A DNA stretch of 54,488 nt, taken from Sphingobacterium thalpophilum (GTDB lineage: Bacteria; Bacteroidota; Bacteroidia; Sphingobacteriales; Sphingobacteriaceae). The stretch lies in NCBI GenBank assembly GCA_945878525.1, contig CAMCTU010000004.1, positions 1 to 54,488 on the forward strand, read 5' to 3'. Below are positions 9,292-17,666 of this stretch, piece by piece (position 1 is the first letter of the stretch; each line of letters begins with the position of its first letter). The notes beneath the pieces were generated by a model. The model saw only the letters and a list, made by a program, of their open reading frames with translations. It searched no databases and was not told the origin of the DNA. A program made the position numbers and the translations under genes.

Positions 9292-9781
9292 AGTATTACT
9301 TATAGTTCGTCATGCCAAGGCAGAAGAAGCCGATTTCAAAAAACCAGACTTTAAAAGAGCCTTGAGCCACAGGGGAGAAAAAAATGTTCAGGAAATGGCA
9401 AAAAGATTGAAAATAAAGAATTTTATCCCTCAAAAACTATATAGCAGTCCGGCAGTGCGCGCAATCTCAACTGCCAGGTATTTTGCAGATGAATTTGGAA
9501 TAGGTCAAGCAGAAATTATCCAGGATATGGAAATATATGATGCCCTGACCATTACCCTGCTTGATTGTATTAACAAAATAGATGATCATGTTGATTTCGC
9601 TGCATTATTTGGCCATAATCCGGCTGTAACTCATCTTGTCAATAAATTATGCGGGTCAGATATTCATAATATTCCAACCTGCGGAATGGCTATGATAGCC
9701 TTTCCATTTGAAAGCTGGAAAATGATAAGTCATGGGACAGGCGAATTAATTCTTTATGATTTTCCTAAAAATGGGTATTAA
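9284..9781 (+). CDS. sixA: SixA-type phosphohistidine phosphatase (histidine phosphatase superfamily)
   Basis: A 165-residue phosphoglycerate-mutase-fold phosphatase. The catalytic RHAKA motif has H10, and the second half carries LYSSPAVRAISTA and FGHNP, the latter supplying the second catalytic histidine. SixA removes phosphate from Hpt-domain histidines in E. coli; an orphan Hpt protein lies 5 kb away at 3816-4184, but linking them is inference. The start overlaps the preceding glycosyltransferase by 8 bp, so the gene is the last of the polX run. Confidence 0.8.
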   Translation: MSKVLLIVRHAKAEEADFKKPDFKRALSHRGEKNVQEMAKRLKIKNFIPQKLYSSPAVRAISTARYFADEFGIGQAEIIQDMEIYDALTITLLDCINKIDDHVDFAALFGHNPAVTHLVNKLCGSDIHNIPTCGMAMIAFPFESWKMISHGTGELILYDFPKNGY

Positions 9782-10231
9782 CCTGAGTTCGGATATAAAA
9801 TCAAGCCGTGCTGTTTTAGATTAAAGATTTTCTCTTGTTTTAGAAAGCAGGGTCTGTTTCTCTTCGGATCTGCATTCTCCTATTCCAATATAATTTTTTG
9901 CAGCAGATTTGATGTTTATTATGAAATTTAGTGTAGCAAGAAAGGTAGAGCTGCCATTGGTTTATTTCAAATTGCAAATGGTTTTTTCACCGGGGCTATC
10001 TGTTCCAATGAAAAACAGCACCGGGTAAAATAAACCTTGCCGAAGGAGGTATCTTCCGGCTATTCGTAATTTGATATAGAAAGCAATTTCCTGCCGGAAA
10101 TACTCCGTAGGAAAGGGCTAAACTGACCTGTAACACACAGGTATTGCTTTTAAAAAAATGTTATTAGACTGTAGTCTAATCTGATTTATTACTACAGTCT
10201 TATTTAAGCCTTAATATATCGCCTCAGGTTA
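9782..10231. other. 450-bp convergent intergenic region
   Basis: Lies between the ends of sixA and dprA. No open frame with recognisable similarity was seen. The only clear structure is a pair of overlapping inverted repeats at 10163-10200, listed separately. An AAGGAGG stretch at about 10041 is not followed by a plausible coding start. Confidence 0.5.
10163..10200. repeat. two overlapping, mutually exclusive inverted repeats
   Basis: ATTAGACT (10163-10170) pairs with AGTCTAAT (10173-10180) across two bases. AGACTGTAGT (10166-10175) pairs perfectly with ACTACAGTCT (10191-10200) across 15 bases. The two stems share bases and cannot form together. Located downstream of both convergent genes; could be a bidirectional terminator or a protein site. 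Confidence 0.6.
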
Positions 10232-11326
10232 TTAAGTCATTTTATAGACCTTACCAGGTAATGAAATAATACTTCCCTTCATTTCCATACCTAAAATGGT
10301 CATAACTAGCTTACTTTGCTGAAAACCGCTTAAAAGAGATAGTTCATCCACGGCAAGGCTACCATTGGCGTAAAGTATATCTGCAAGAATCTGCTCATCA
10401 CCTGTTAAGTTAATAGGCAAACTCAACTGCGTTTTTACAGATGAAACCTTTTCAGTATTCCAACCCATTAAATATTCCAGATCAGCCACTTTGGTCATTA
10501 AATTGGCTCTGTTTGTTTTAATCAGAAAATTACATCCTCTGCTAAATTCATCATTAATCCTACCGGGATAAGCAAAAACATCCCTGTTGTAGGAATTGGC
10601 TAAATCGGCAGTAATTAATGCTCCACCTTTGATATTGGCTTCCACGACTATGGTCAAATCTGCTAAACCTGCAATAATCCGGTTTCGCTTTGGAAAATTC
10701 TCCCTGTCTGGCACTGTTTCCGACATAAATTCAGTGATCAGTCCACCACATTCCATAATCCTCTCGGCCATTCCCCTATGTTGTGCAGGATAAATACGGT
10801 CGAGCCCGTGAGCAAGTACCGCAATATTCGATAGGTCATTTTTAAGGGCTTCTTTATGTGCCGTAGCATCAATACCATAGGCTAGTCCGCTAATAATCAA
10901 AGGCTGATGGACTTTCAAGTCCTCTACAAGAGTTCTGCAAATCTCTTTTCCATAATCTGTAGCATTTCTGGTTCCAACAATACTGATTACTTTTCCTGCA
11001 TTTAGATCTGCATTTCCTTTAAAATAAACGGTCAATGGCGCGTCCGCACAATTTTTGAGGCGTTTAGGATATTCCTTATCAGTGATAAATAAAGCATTTA
11101 TCTTAAACTTATCTATAAATTTAAGTTCTTGATCTGCCCGTTTCAAAGCAGAATTATTATTTAAAAACTCAAGAGTTTTAGGACCTATTCCAGGTATCTG
11201 GGCAAGGTGTTTGCTTTTTGCTTTAAATACATGCTCTGCATCACCACAATAGTTTAGTAGATTTCTTGCAAGTACCGGTCCGATACCCGGTAGACATGAT
11301 AATGCCAACTGATGAAGCGATGCCAT
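10232..11326 (-). CDS. dprA: DNA-processing protein DprA (Smf)
   Basis: Binds incoming single-stranded DNA and loads RecA during natural transformation. The 364-residue protein has N-terminal helix-hairpin-helix segments (LPGIGPVLARNLL, IPGIGPKTLEFL), a central Rossmann-like fold with VGTRNATDYG, ISGLAYGIDATAHK and AVLAHGLDRIYPAQHR, and a C-terminal winged-helix-like segment (about 300-364). All family motifs appear intact. No other competence genes lie nearby. It stands alone, with about 90 bp before rsmG's end. Confidence 0.95.
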   Translation of the reverse strand: MASLHQLALSCLPGIGPVLARNLLNYCGDAEHVFKAKSKHLAQIPGIGPKTLEFLNNNSALKRADQELKFIDKFKINALFITDKEYPKRLKNCADAPLTVYFKGNADLNAGKVISIVGTRNATDYGKEICRTLVEDLKVHQPLIISGLAYGIDATAHKEALKNDLSNIAVLAHGLDRIYPAQHRGMAERIMECGGLITEFMSETVPDRENFPKRNRIIAGLADLTIVVEANIKGGALITADLANSYNRDVFAYPGRINDEFSRGCNFLIKTNRANLMTKVADLEYLMGWNTEKVSSVKTQLSLPINLTGDEQILADILYANGSLAVDELSLLSGFQQSKLVMTILGMEMKGSIISLPGKVYKMT

Positions 11327-11419
11327 ATTTTAAGAATTTATAACGAAAAAAATAAAACAATAAAAACAAATGAATGGACATTGGGGATGCCAGAATTCAT
11401 TCGAATAAAAATTAAAACT

Positions 11420-12046
11420 TTATTGCGGGATATAAACTACAAACTTCGAATCAAAATAGTCCTCTTTAAAAAATATTGACAGGGGTATCAGTTCTGTTTT
11501 TAACCCTGATTCTTTTATTTCTTCAGCCAAATCACCACCTTTGAGATATAAAATACCATTTTGTATGGTGTTTACAGACTTTTTCTCGAATTTGCCCTTT
11601 ACCCAGGGATAAAATTCAGAAAGTCTGGTTACCGCCCGGGAAACAACAAAATGGAATTTCCCATCAATCTGTTCAGCTCTATCATGGCTGGCCCTCACAT
11701 TCTTTAGACCACAGCCTGAAGCAACCTCCTGAACTACCTTAATCTTTTTCCCTATTGAATCTACCAGATGGAAATCAGTTTCGGGAAAAAGGATAGCTAA
11801 TGGAATTCCAGGGAATCCCCCACCTGTGCCTACATCAAGAACTTTTTCACCCGGCAAAAATGATATAACTTTTGCAATAGCTAATGAATGTAGAATATGA
11901 TGCAGATATAACATATCAATATCCTTCCGTGAAATCAAATTGATTCTGGAGTTCCAAAAACGATAAAGTTCATCCAACTGGGAAAACTGTTCTTTTTGTT
12001 TCGGACTCAGATCAGGGAAATATGATGAAATGATATCAGAAGTCAC
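11420..12046 (-). CDS. rsmG: 16S rRNA (guanine527-N7)-methyltransferase
   Basis: SAM-dependent enzyme that methylates G527 of 16S rRNA. The 208-residue product carries the SAM-binding motif VLDVGTGGGFPGIPLAI (about residue 67 on) and the downstream HDRAEQ and VVSRAV segments of the GidB family. It uses a GTG start (12044-12046) lying 11 bp inside the end of the sigma factor gene, with no other family-compatible start, so it is probably translationally coupled. Confidence 0.94.
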   Translation of the reverse strand: MTSDIISSYFPDLSPKQKEQFSQLDELYRFWNSRINLISRKDIDMLYLHHILHSLAIAKVISFLPGEKVLDVGTGGGFPGIPLAILFPETDFHLVDSIGKKIKVVQEVASGCGLKNVRASHDRAEQIDGKFHFVVSRAVTRLSEFYPWVKGKFEKKSVNTIQNGILYLKGGDLAEEIKESGLKTELIPLSIFFKEDYFDSKFVVYIPQ

Positions 12047-12650
12047 TTCTTAAATTTTTGTTATTTAGATTCATTATGTTCGACATCAGTTCACGTGCAC
12101 GGGACAGCTGTGCTTTAACCGTTCCTAAAGGTAAATCGAGCTGCTGTGAAATCTCTTCATAGGATTTTTCATCATAATACTTCAAAATAATTAGAGTCCG
12201 ATATCGCTGAGGTAAGTGTTCTAAGATATTCTTCAGTTTCTCACTTTCCTCCTTCTTGATAGACGTTTCTTCAGGATTTAGGATATCGGATATAACCTGC
12301 AATTGGCGGTCATTCCTATACTCTTCAGTCAAAGATTGTAATGAAACCACATTTAATCTTTTCTTTCTTATAAAATCTATACAATTATTGGTTGCTATCT
12401 GGAATATCCAGGTACTAAATGCAAAATCAGGCTTATATTTTTCAATATTTTCGAATGCTTTGGCAAAAGTCTCAACTGTAAGATCCATGGCATCATCCTT
12501 ATTATTAACTATTTTAAGAGCCAAAAAATAAAGTGAGTCTGTGTATCGCTGCATTAATGCGGTATATGCCTTCTGATCCCCATCTTTAGCTCTAAGCACC
12601 AACATAAAATCTTTCTTTGCATTTGCCGAAAAGTTAGGATTTATTTCCAT
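12036..12650 (-). CDS. ECF-type RNA polymerase sigma-70 factor
   Basis: An extracytoplasmic-function sigma factor of 204 residues. Sigma region 2 (about 22-95) includes ALKIVNNKDDAMDLTVETFAKA and the aromatic FSTWIFQIATN segment; region 4 (about 140-195) includes LPQRYRTLIILKYYDEKSYE and the recognition-helix stretch LPLGTVKAQLSRARE. No anti-sigma factor is encoded next to it; instead it overlaps a glycosyltransferase upstream and rsmG downstream. Bacteroidota of this order carry similar factors in this position in my recollection; the target promoters are unknown. Confidence 0.9.
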   Translation of the reverse strand: MEINPNFSANAKKDFMLVLRAKDGDQKAYTALMQRYTDSLYFLALKIVNNKDDAMDLTVETFAKAFENIEKYKPDFAFSTWIFQIATNNCIDFIRKKRLNVVSLQSLTEEYRNDRQLQVISDILNPEETSIKKEESEKLKNILEHLPQRYRTLIILKYYDEKSYEEISQQLDLPLGTVKAQLSRARELMSNIMNLNNKNLRSDF

Positions 12651-13756
12651 TCAACCCTCTTTGTGAATAATGCAATAAAGTTAAAAAGTACTATATAAAT
12701 GTAATAAATGAAATCAAATACAGGTGTCCACCAAATTAGATCAATATACTTTAATTTTTTTAGAACGGGGATATAAACCAGAATCTGAGCTATTAATCTG
12801 GGAAAATAAAATGCGGCAATAATCCACCAATCTACCTTAATAACAATTAAAGCACTTAGAAAAACATAAAACAGGAAACCTGACAAAGCCTGAAAGCTTA
12901 ACATTTTCCTGTGGCTGCCTTTGTATACTCTACCGGCACCCTGATGGCGAAATTTTTGAGTAAAGTAGCTTGAAAGTGAGTTTTTGGGTTCAGACCAGAT
13001 ATGCGAGTCAAAATCAATTTCAATTCTGGTATTCGTACTATTGGCATTCTGATTTACAAACAAGTCATCATCACCTGACAGAATGTGCATATGTGAAGCA
13101 AATCCCTTACCCTTAAAAAATAAAGACTTCCTGTAGGCCATATTTCTTCCAACTCCCATGAAGGGTATTCCTTTCAAGGCATAAGAAAGGTAGTTGAGTG
13201 CTGTAATGAATGTTTCATATCGAATAAATCGATTCAAAATGCCCGGCCTGAACTCATAGGGCGAAAAAGCCAGTACAATTTCGGTTTCCTCATTGAAATT
13301 GCGCTGAATACATTTAAGCCATTGATTTGAAGCAGGTCTGCAATCAGCATCTGTAAAGACAAGATTTTCATTTTTTGCAGCCTTTATTCCGAGAGTTACT
13401 GCAAACTTCTTGCCGTGCTTAAAACGAAGATTTTCATTAATTGTGACGACCTTAAGATTCTTATGTTGCAGGGAAAGATCACGTAAATACCAGTCGGATC
13501 CATCATGTGAACAGTCATTTACAATTATAATTTCAAAGTCAGGGTAATCCTGATCGAAAAATGATGGAAGGTTTTGCTTTAGATTTTCCAGTTCATTTTT
13601 TGCACAAATGATGACAGACATTGGTTCTAAAACTTGAGTACCACCTTCAAAACCTTTATAGACAGCTAATTTTCTATGAACAACCAGAATGTAATATAAC
13701 TGCAGAGCCAAACAAAACAGTAGGCAAATTGATATGTATATAACTAAATAATCCAC
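12641..13756 (-). CDS. membrane-bound glycosyltransferase family 2
   Basis: Transfers a sugar from a nucleotide donor to an envelope glycan or lipid. In 371 residues: an N-terminal transmembrane helix (1-23), a GT-A domain with VIICAKNE, IVNDCSHDGSDWYL and the DxD-type VFTDADCRP, a later GDDDLFVNQ and the RHQGAGR (Q/R-rich) motif, and two to three C-terminal membrane helices. It begins at a GTG (13754-13756) immediately after an in-frame stop. It overlaps the sigma factor by 10 bp and heads that run. Product unknown. Confidence 0.85.
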   Translation of the reverse strand: MDYLVIYISICLLFCLALQLYYILVVHRKLAVYKGFEGGTQVLEPMSVIICAKNELENLKQNLPSFFDQDYPDFEIIIVNDCSHDGSDWYLRDLSLQHKNLKVVTINENLRFKHGKKFAVTLGIKAAKNENLVFTDADCRPASNQWLKCIQRNFNEETEIVLAFSPYEFRPGILNRFIRYETFITALNYLSYALKGIPFMGVGRNMAYRKSLFFKGKGFASHMHILSGDDDLFVNQNANSTNTRIEIDFDSHIWSEPKNSLSSYFTQKFRHQGAGRVYKGSHRKMLSFQALSGFLFYVFLSALIVIKVDWWIIAAFYFPRLIAQILVYIPVLKKLKYIDLIWWTPVFDFIYYIYIVLFNFIALFTKRVEWK

Positions 13757-13911
13757 GATTTAGAATTAGCGTTTAACAAGAGTAAATTTCTAATTTTTCG
13801 GCTAAATATTGTCATTTTTATAAAATAAAAAGAAATAGTCTGGCATTTTTCGGGCTCAACCCAGCCTGAGTTTATATTTTGCTATTTTTACGCAGGATAT
13901 TTTTCAATTGG

Positions 13912-15042
13912 ATGAAATTTAAATTAGAGGCTTCAGATAAATTTTCAAAAGCACGGGCTGGAGAAATCAGTACTGACCATGGAATCATTAAAACTCCGAT
14001 TTTTATGCCAGTGGGAACCGCAGGCACTGTAAAGGCAGTGCATCAGCATGAACTTTCTGAAGATGTCAAGGCTCAGATTATACTTGGTAATACCTATCAT
14101 TTATACCTCAGACCAGGTCTTGAAACTCTTAAATTAGCGGGAGGATTACATAAATTTAATGGCTGGTACAAACCGCTGCTTACAGATAGTGGCGGATATC
14201 AGGTATATTCTCTTGCAGGAGTACGAAAAATAAAAGAAGAAGGTGTTACCTTCAAATCCCATATTGATGGCTCCAAACATCTCTTTAGCCCTGAATCAGT
14301 AATGGATACACAAAGGGTTATTGGAGCAGATATAATCATGGCATTTGATGAATGTACACCCTATCCATGCGAATATGGTTATGCACGTCGTTCGATGGAA
14401 ATGACACATCGCTGGCTAAAACGCTGTTGTGAACGTTTTGATACAACGCAGGGAATCTATGGATTTGAACAAACTTTATTCCCTATTGTTCAGGGTTCGG
14501 TTTACAAGGATCTCAGAAAGCAATCGGCTGAAGTTATCGCCTCTTTTGAAAGGGAAGGAAATGCTATTGGTGGACTGTCAGTTGGGGAACCTGCAGAAGA
14601 AATGTATGAAATGACCGATATCGTGACCGATATTCTTCCAAAAGACAAACCACGCTACCTAATGGGAGTAGGTACTCCGGTAAATATTCTTGAGAATATT
14701 GCCTTGGGAATCGATATGTTTGATTGTGTTATGCCTACCCGAAATGCCAGAAACGGTATGTTATTCACTAAAAATGGAATCATAAATATTAAAAATGAAC
14801 GCTGGAAGAACGATTTCTCTGCTTTAGAAGAGGATAGTGATCTTTTTGCTGACAGAAATTATTCAAAGGCCTATCTTAGGCATCTGGCACATTCTAAAGA
14901 AATACTTGGATCACAGATAGCAACTTTGCATAACCTCCATTTTTATTTGTGGCTGGTAAATGAGGCTAGGGAAAAAATCATATCCGGGGATTTTTACGAT
15001 TGGAAAAATAAAATGGTCGTTCAATTATCACATCGCTTATAA
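13912..15042 (+). CDS. tgt: tRNA-guanine(34) transglycosylase, zinc cysteines absent
   Basis: Exchanges G34 for a queuine precursor in tRNAs with GUN anticodons. I chose the ATG at 13912 (MKFKLEASDKF), giving 376 residues; the frame is open upstream to 13879. Catalytic aspartates are present: D92 in DSGGYQVYSL and D271 in DMFDCVMPTRNARNG. The C-terminal zinc site C-x-C-x2-C of the E. coli enzyme is replaced by SDLFAD (309-314), while the partnering histidine is kept in LHNLHFY (H340). Followed closely by the permease gene (3-bp gap). Confidence 0.93.
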   Translation: MKFKLEASDKFSKARAGEISTDHGIIKTPIFMPVGTAGTVKAVHQHELSEDVKAQIILGNTYHLYLRPGLETLKLAGGLHKFNGWYKPLLTDSGGYQVYSLAGVRKIKEEGVTFKSHIDGSKHLFSPESVMDTQRVIGADIIMAFDECTPYPCEYGYARRSMEMTHRWLKRCCERFDTTQGIYGFEQTLFPIVQGSVYKDLRKQSAEVIASFEREGNAIGGLSVGEPAEEMYEMTDIVTDILPKDKPRYLMGVGTPVNILENIALGIDMFDCVMPTRNARNGMLFTKNGIINIKNERWKNDFSALEEDSDLFADRNYSKAYLRHLAHSKEILGSQIATLHNLHFYLWLVNEAREKIISGDFYDWKNKMVVQLSHRL

Positions 15043-15045
15043 ATT

Positions 15046-16125
15046 ATGATTGGAATAATCGACTGGTATATCATAAAGAAATATCTGGGGACATTTGTCT
15101 TTACCCTAAGTATTTTCACGGTGATTATTGTGATTTTTGATGTCTCTGAAAAACTTGATGACTTTTTGAGACATCAGGCACCATTAAAAGAAATTATTTT
15201 CAGTTATTATGTTGGATTTATACCCTTCTATTTAAATTTTCTATCTCCCTTAATCAATTTCATTGCGGTTATTTTCTTTACCGCAAAAATGGCCGACCAG
15301 ACCGAAATTGTACCCATTCTAAGCAGCGGGGTTAGTTTTAAACGATTTTTATGGCCTTACTTAATTTCATCTACCGTAATTTTTATTGTGACTCTAATCT
15401 TCAATCTGTTCATCATTCCTGAGACTAACCGGCTGAAAATTGACTTTGAAAATGTCTATGTGAATCCTAAAACAGACAATTCCAAAATGTATACACACAT
15501 GCAGATTGATAAGAACACATTAGTTTACATTGAAACTTTTGATAATAACTTGAAAACTGGTTACAAATTTACGCTTGAAATATTCTCTGGTCAGAACCTG
15601 AAAGAAAAACTGGTTGCAGACAGAATTACCTGGGACTCAGTGAAAACTAAATGGAAGATTGAGAACTATTCCATCCGAAAAATTGATGGCTTAAAAGAGA
15701 GCATGTCGGCCGGCTTACAAATGGATACTACCCTGGACATGCGCCCAAAGGACTTTCAAATTTACGATAATATCTACCAGGCGATGAATATGGGTGAGCT
15801 GAATGACCGAATTAAGAAGGAAGAAACACGTGGTACAGGAGTCATGTCGGATTTAAAACTTGAAAAATACCAACGTTATGTGTATCCATTTTCAGCCTTT
15901 GTTCTAACATTAATGGGTGTTTCACTCTCCTCACGTAAGGTTCGTGGAGGTGTTGGCCTACCACTTGGTATAGGTATTTTTTTAAGTTTCGCCTACATTT
16001 TATTTATTAGGTTTTCAAGCATGTTTGCATTGAAAGGAGGATTACCTCCCCTCATTGCAGTTTTGATTCCTAACATAGTCTTTGGAATTCTGGGGATTTA
16101 TTTATTGATGAAAGCCCCTAAATAA
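15046..16125 (+). CDS. LptF/LptG family lipopolysaccharide export permease
   Basis: Inner-membrane component of the LPS extraction ABC complex (YjgP/YjgQ family). The 359-residue protein has the family layout: about three N-terminal helices (15-35, 55-80, 100-125), a periplasmic beta-jellyroll stretch of roughly 150 residues, and three C-terminal helices. The segment RYVYPFSAFVLTLMGVSLSS is the conserved start of the C-terminal membrane region. No lptB is adjacent. Whether it is LptF or LptG cannot be decided here. Very likely cotranscribed with tgt. Confidence 0.88.
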   Translation: MIGIIDWYIIKKYLGTFVFTLSIFTVIIVIFDVSEKLDDFLRHQAPLKEIIFSYYVGFIPFYLNFLSPLINFIAVIFFTAKMADQTEIVPILSSGVSFKRFLWPYLISSTVIFIVTLIFNLFIIPETNRLKIDFENVYVNPKTDNSKMYTHMQIDKNTLVYIETFDNNLKTGYKFTLEIFSGQNLKEKLVADRITWDSVKTKWKIENYSIRKIDGLKESMSAGLQMDTTLDMRPKDFQIYDNIYQAMNMGELNDRIKKEETRGTGVMSDLKLEKYQRYVYPFSAFVLTLMGVSLSSRKVRGGVGLPLGIGIFLSFAYILFIRFSSMFALKGGLPPLIAVLIPNIVFGILGIYLLMKAPK

Positions 16126-16131
16126 ACCCTC

Positions 16132-17040
16132 ATGTCGATTCAAAAACCTGCGGTCAGTAAAAATCTGATCATCCTGCATGTAACCGTATTTATTTGGGGC
16201 TTCACCGGAATACTTGGGGCTTTAATCTCAATTGATGCAGTTAATCTTGTTTGGTACAGGGTACTTATCGCATTTATGAGTTTATATGGCTATTTACTGT
16301 ACAAAAAAGTATCCATTCGTGTTTCAAGAAATGCTTTTTTTAAACTGTTCTTTACAGGTGCAATAGTTGCAGCGCACTGGATTCTATTTTTTCAATCCAT
16401 CAAATTGTCGACTGTTTCTGTTACACTGGTAACGCTTTCATCTCTTACCTTATTTACAGCGATTTTAGAACCCTTATTGAAAAGACAAAAAATTTCAGGT
16501 CTTGAAATATTTACTGGTTTATTAATCATCTCAGGAATCTACATGATCTTTAAATTTGAATCACGCTATTCAACAGGAATAATCTGCGGACTTTTAAGCG
16601 CATTATGTGCCAGTATATTCTCAATAATAAATTCTCAACAAATTCAGAATCGACCTGCGCCTATTATAAGCTTCTATGAGCTCATTGGAGCATGGGTCTG
16701 GGTTTCTATTTATTTATTAATTTCAGAAGGCCTGAAGGCTCCTGTTAGCCTTAATTCTTCGGATCTTTTCTTCTTATTCATCCTTGGAACCATTTGTACC
16801 TCCCTTGCTTACGTTGCAGGAGTAGCTGTAATGAAAGAACTATCTGCTTTCAGAGTTGCTCTAATCACGAATCTTGAACCGGTTTATGGCATTATCCTGG
16901 CCTTTATGTTCTTTGGTAAGAAGGAACAGATGACCCCGGGATTTTATGCAGGAGCAATAATTGTACTTGGTACAATCTTCCTTTATCCCTATCTGAAGAA
17001 CATAAAAAGAAAGCCAATTTCCAAAACGCCCATCGTTTAG
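16132..17040 (+). CDS. EamA/DMT-superfamily transporter
   Basis: A 302-residue membrane protein with two EamA repeats and about ten hydrophobic helices, the usual drug/metabolite transporter layout. The first repeat shows VFIWGFTGILGALISID and VTLVTLSSLTLFTAILEPLL; the second ends in ALITNLEPVYGIILAFMFFG, where the EP motif at the repeat end is typical. The substrate cannot be inferred. It starts 6 bp after the permease gene, so probably shares its transcript. No clean terminator follows. Confidence 0.85.
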   Translation: MSIQKPAVSKNLIILHVTVFIWGFTGILGALISIDAVNLVWYRVLIAFMSLYGYLLYKKVSIRVSRNAFFKLFFTGAIVAAHWILFFQSIKLSTVSVTLVTLSSLTLFTAILEPLLKRQKISGLEIFTGLLIISGIYMIFKFESRYSTGIICGLLSALCASIFSIINSQQIQNRPAPIISFYELIGAWVWVSIYLLISEGLKAPVSLNSSDLFFLFILGTICTSLAYVAGVAVMKELSAFRVALITNLEPVYGIILAFMFFGKKEQMTPGFYAGAIIVLGTIFLYPYLKNIKRKPISKTPIV

Positions 17041-17666
17041 GCCAGGTTTTTTTTACACTAAGCAAAAAAAAGGAGGTCAAAACCCTGAAATTATAGTGAG
17101 CCAGAAGCCTTGAATAAGAAACCGGTTCATCATCTACTTTTTAAATAATTCAGGGTAGAGTCATAGCTTTATATCTGTACCATACAGTGCCAATAATTAC
17201 CGTGAAAAGGTATCAATTATAACATGTAAAAATGATGTATATAGTCTGGATAAAATTTAACAGAGGCAGCTGGTTCATTTTAATATCTTCAAAAACGTAA
17301 GTTAATCTGGTAGCTAAAATATTAATCAAAACAACCTGGTAAAATCAGCGATTTAACTTTGAAATACAAGAACAATGAAAAGCATTTTAACAAAACCGGC
17401 AGGCTTATAATTATCTTAATTCTTTAATTATATAAATATCCAAATTAAAATTTTTCGGGCAATGCCATTTTTTTAATTTGAAAAAAACATGCTTAAAGCA
17501 TAATTTAGTGACTAAAATTTGATTTAATTTAAGTTTTATTCAAATATAATATTAATTTAAATTGCTAATAATCAATTATATAGATTATGATTTTAAATTA
17601 AAAATTTACATAAAATTAAAATGATATAACAATAAAAACTAATAGTATTAGCAAAGTAACTATCTG
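17041..17666. other. 626-bp non-coding gap, AT-rich in its second half
   Basis: No coding frame was recognised. The last 250 bp are extremely AT-rich, with runs of A and T and small palindromes (ATGCTT-A-AAGCAT at 17489-17501; CTAATA-G-TATTAG at 17639-17651, 15 bp before the next ATG). This is probably the control region of the 944-residue gene, but no exact TAnnTTTG box was found. Confidence 0.5.

Noticed and set aside
10036-10060. AAGGAGG-like sequence as a ribosome binding site
   Set aside because: No plausible coding frame starts after it, and strong Shine-Dalgarno sequences are not typical of Bacteroidota.
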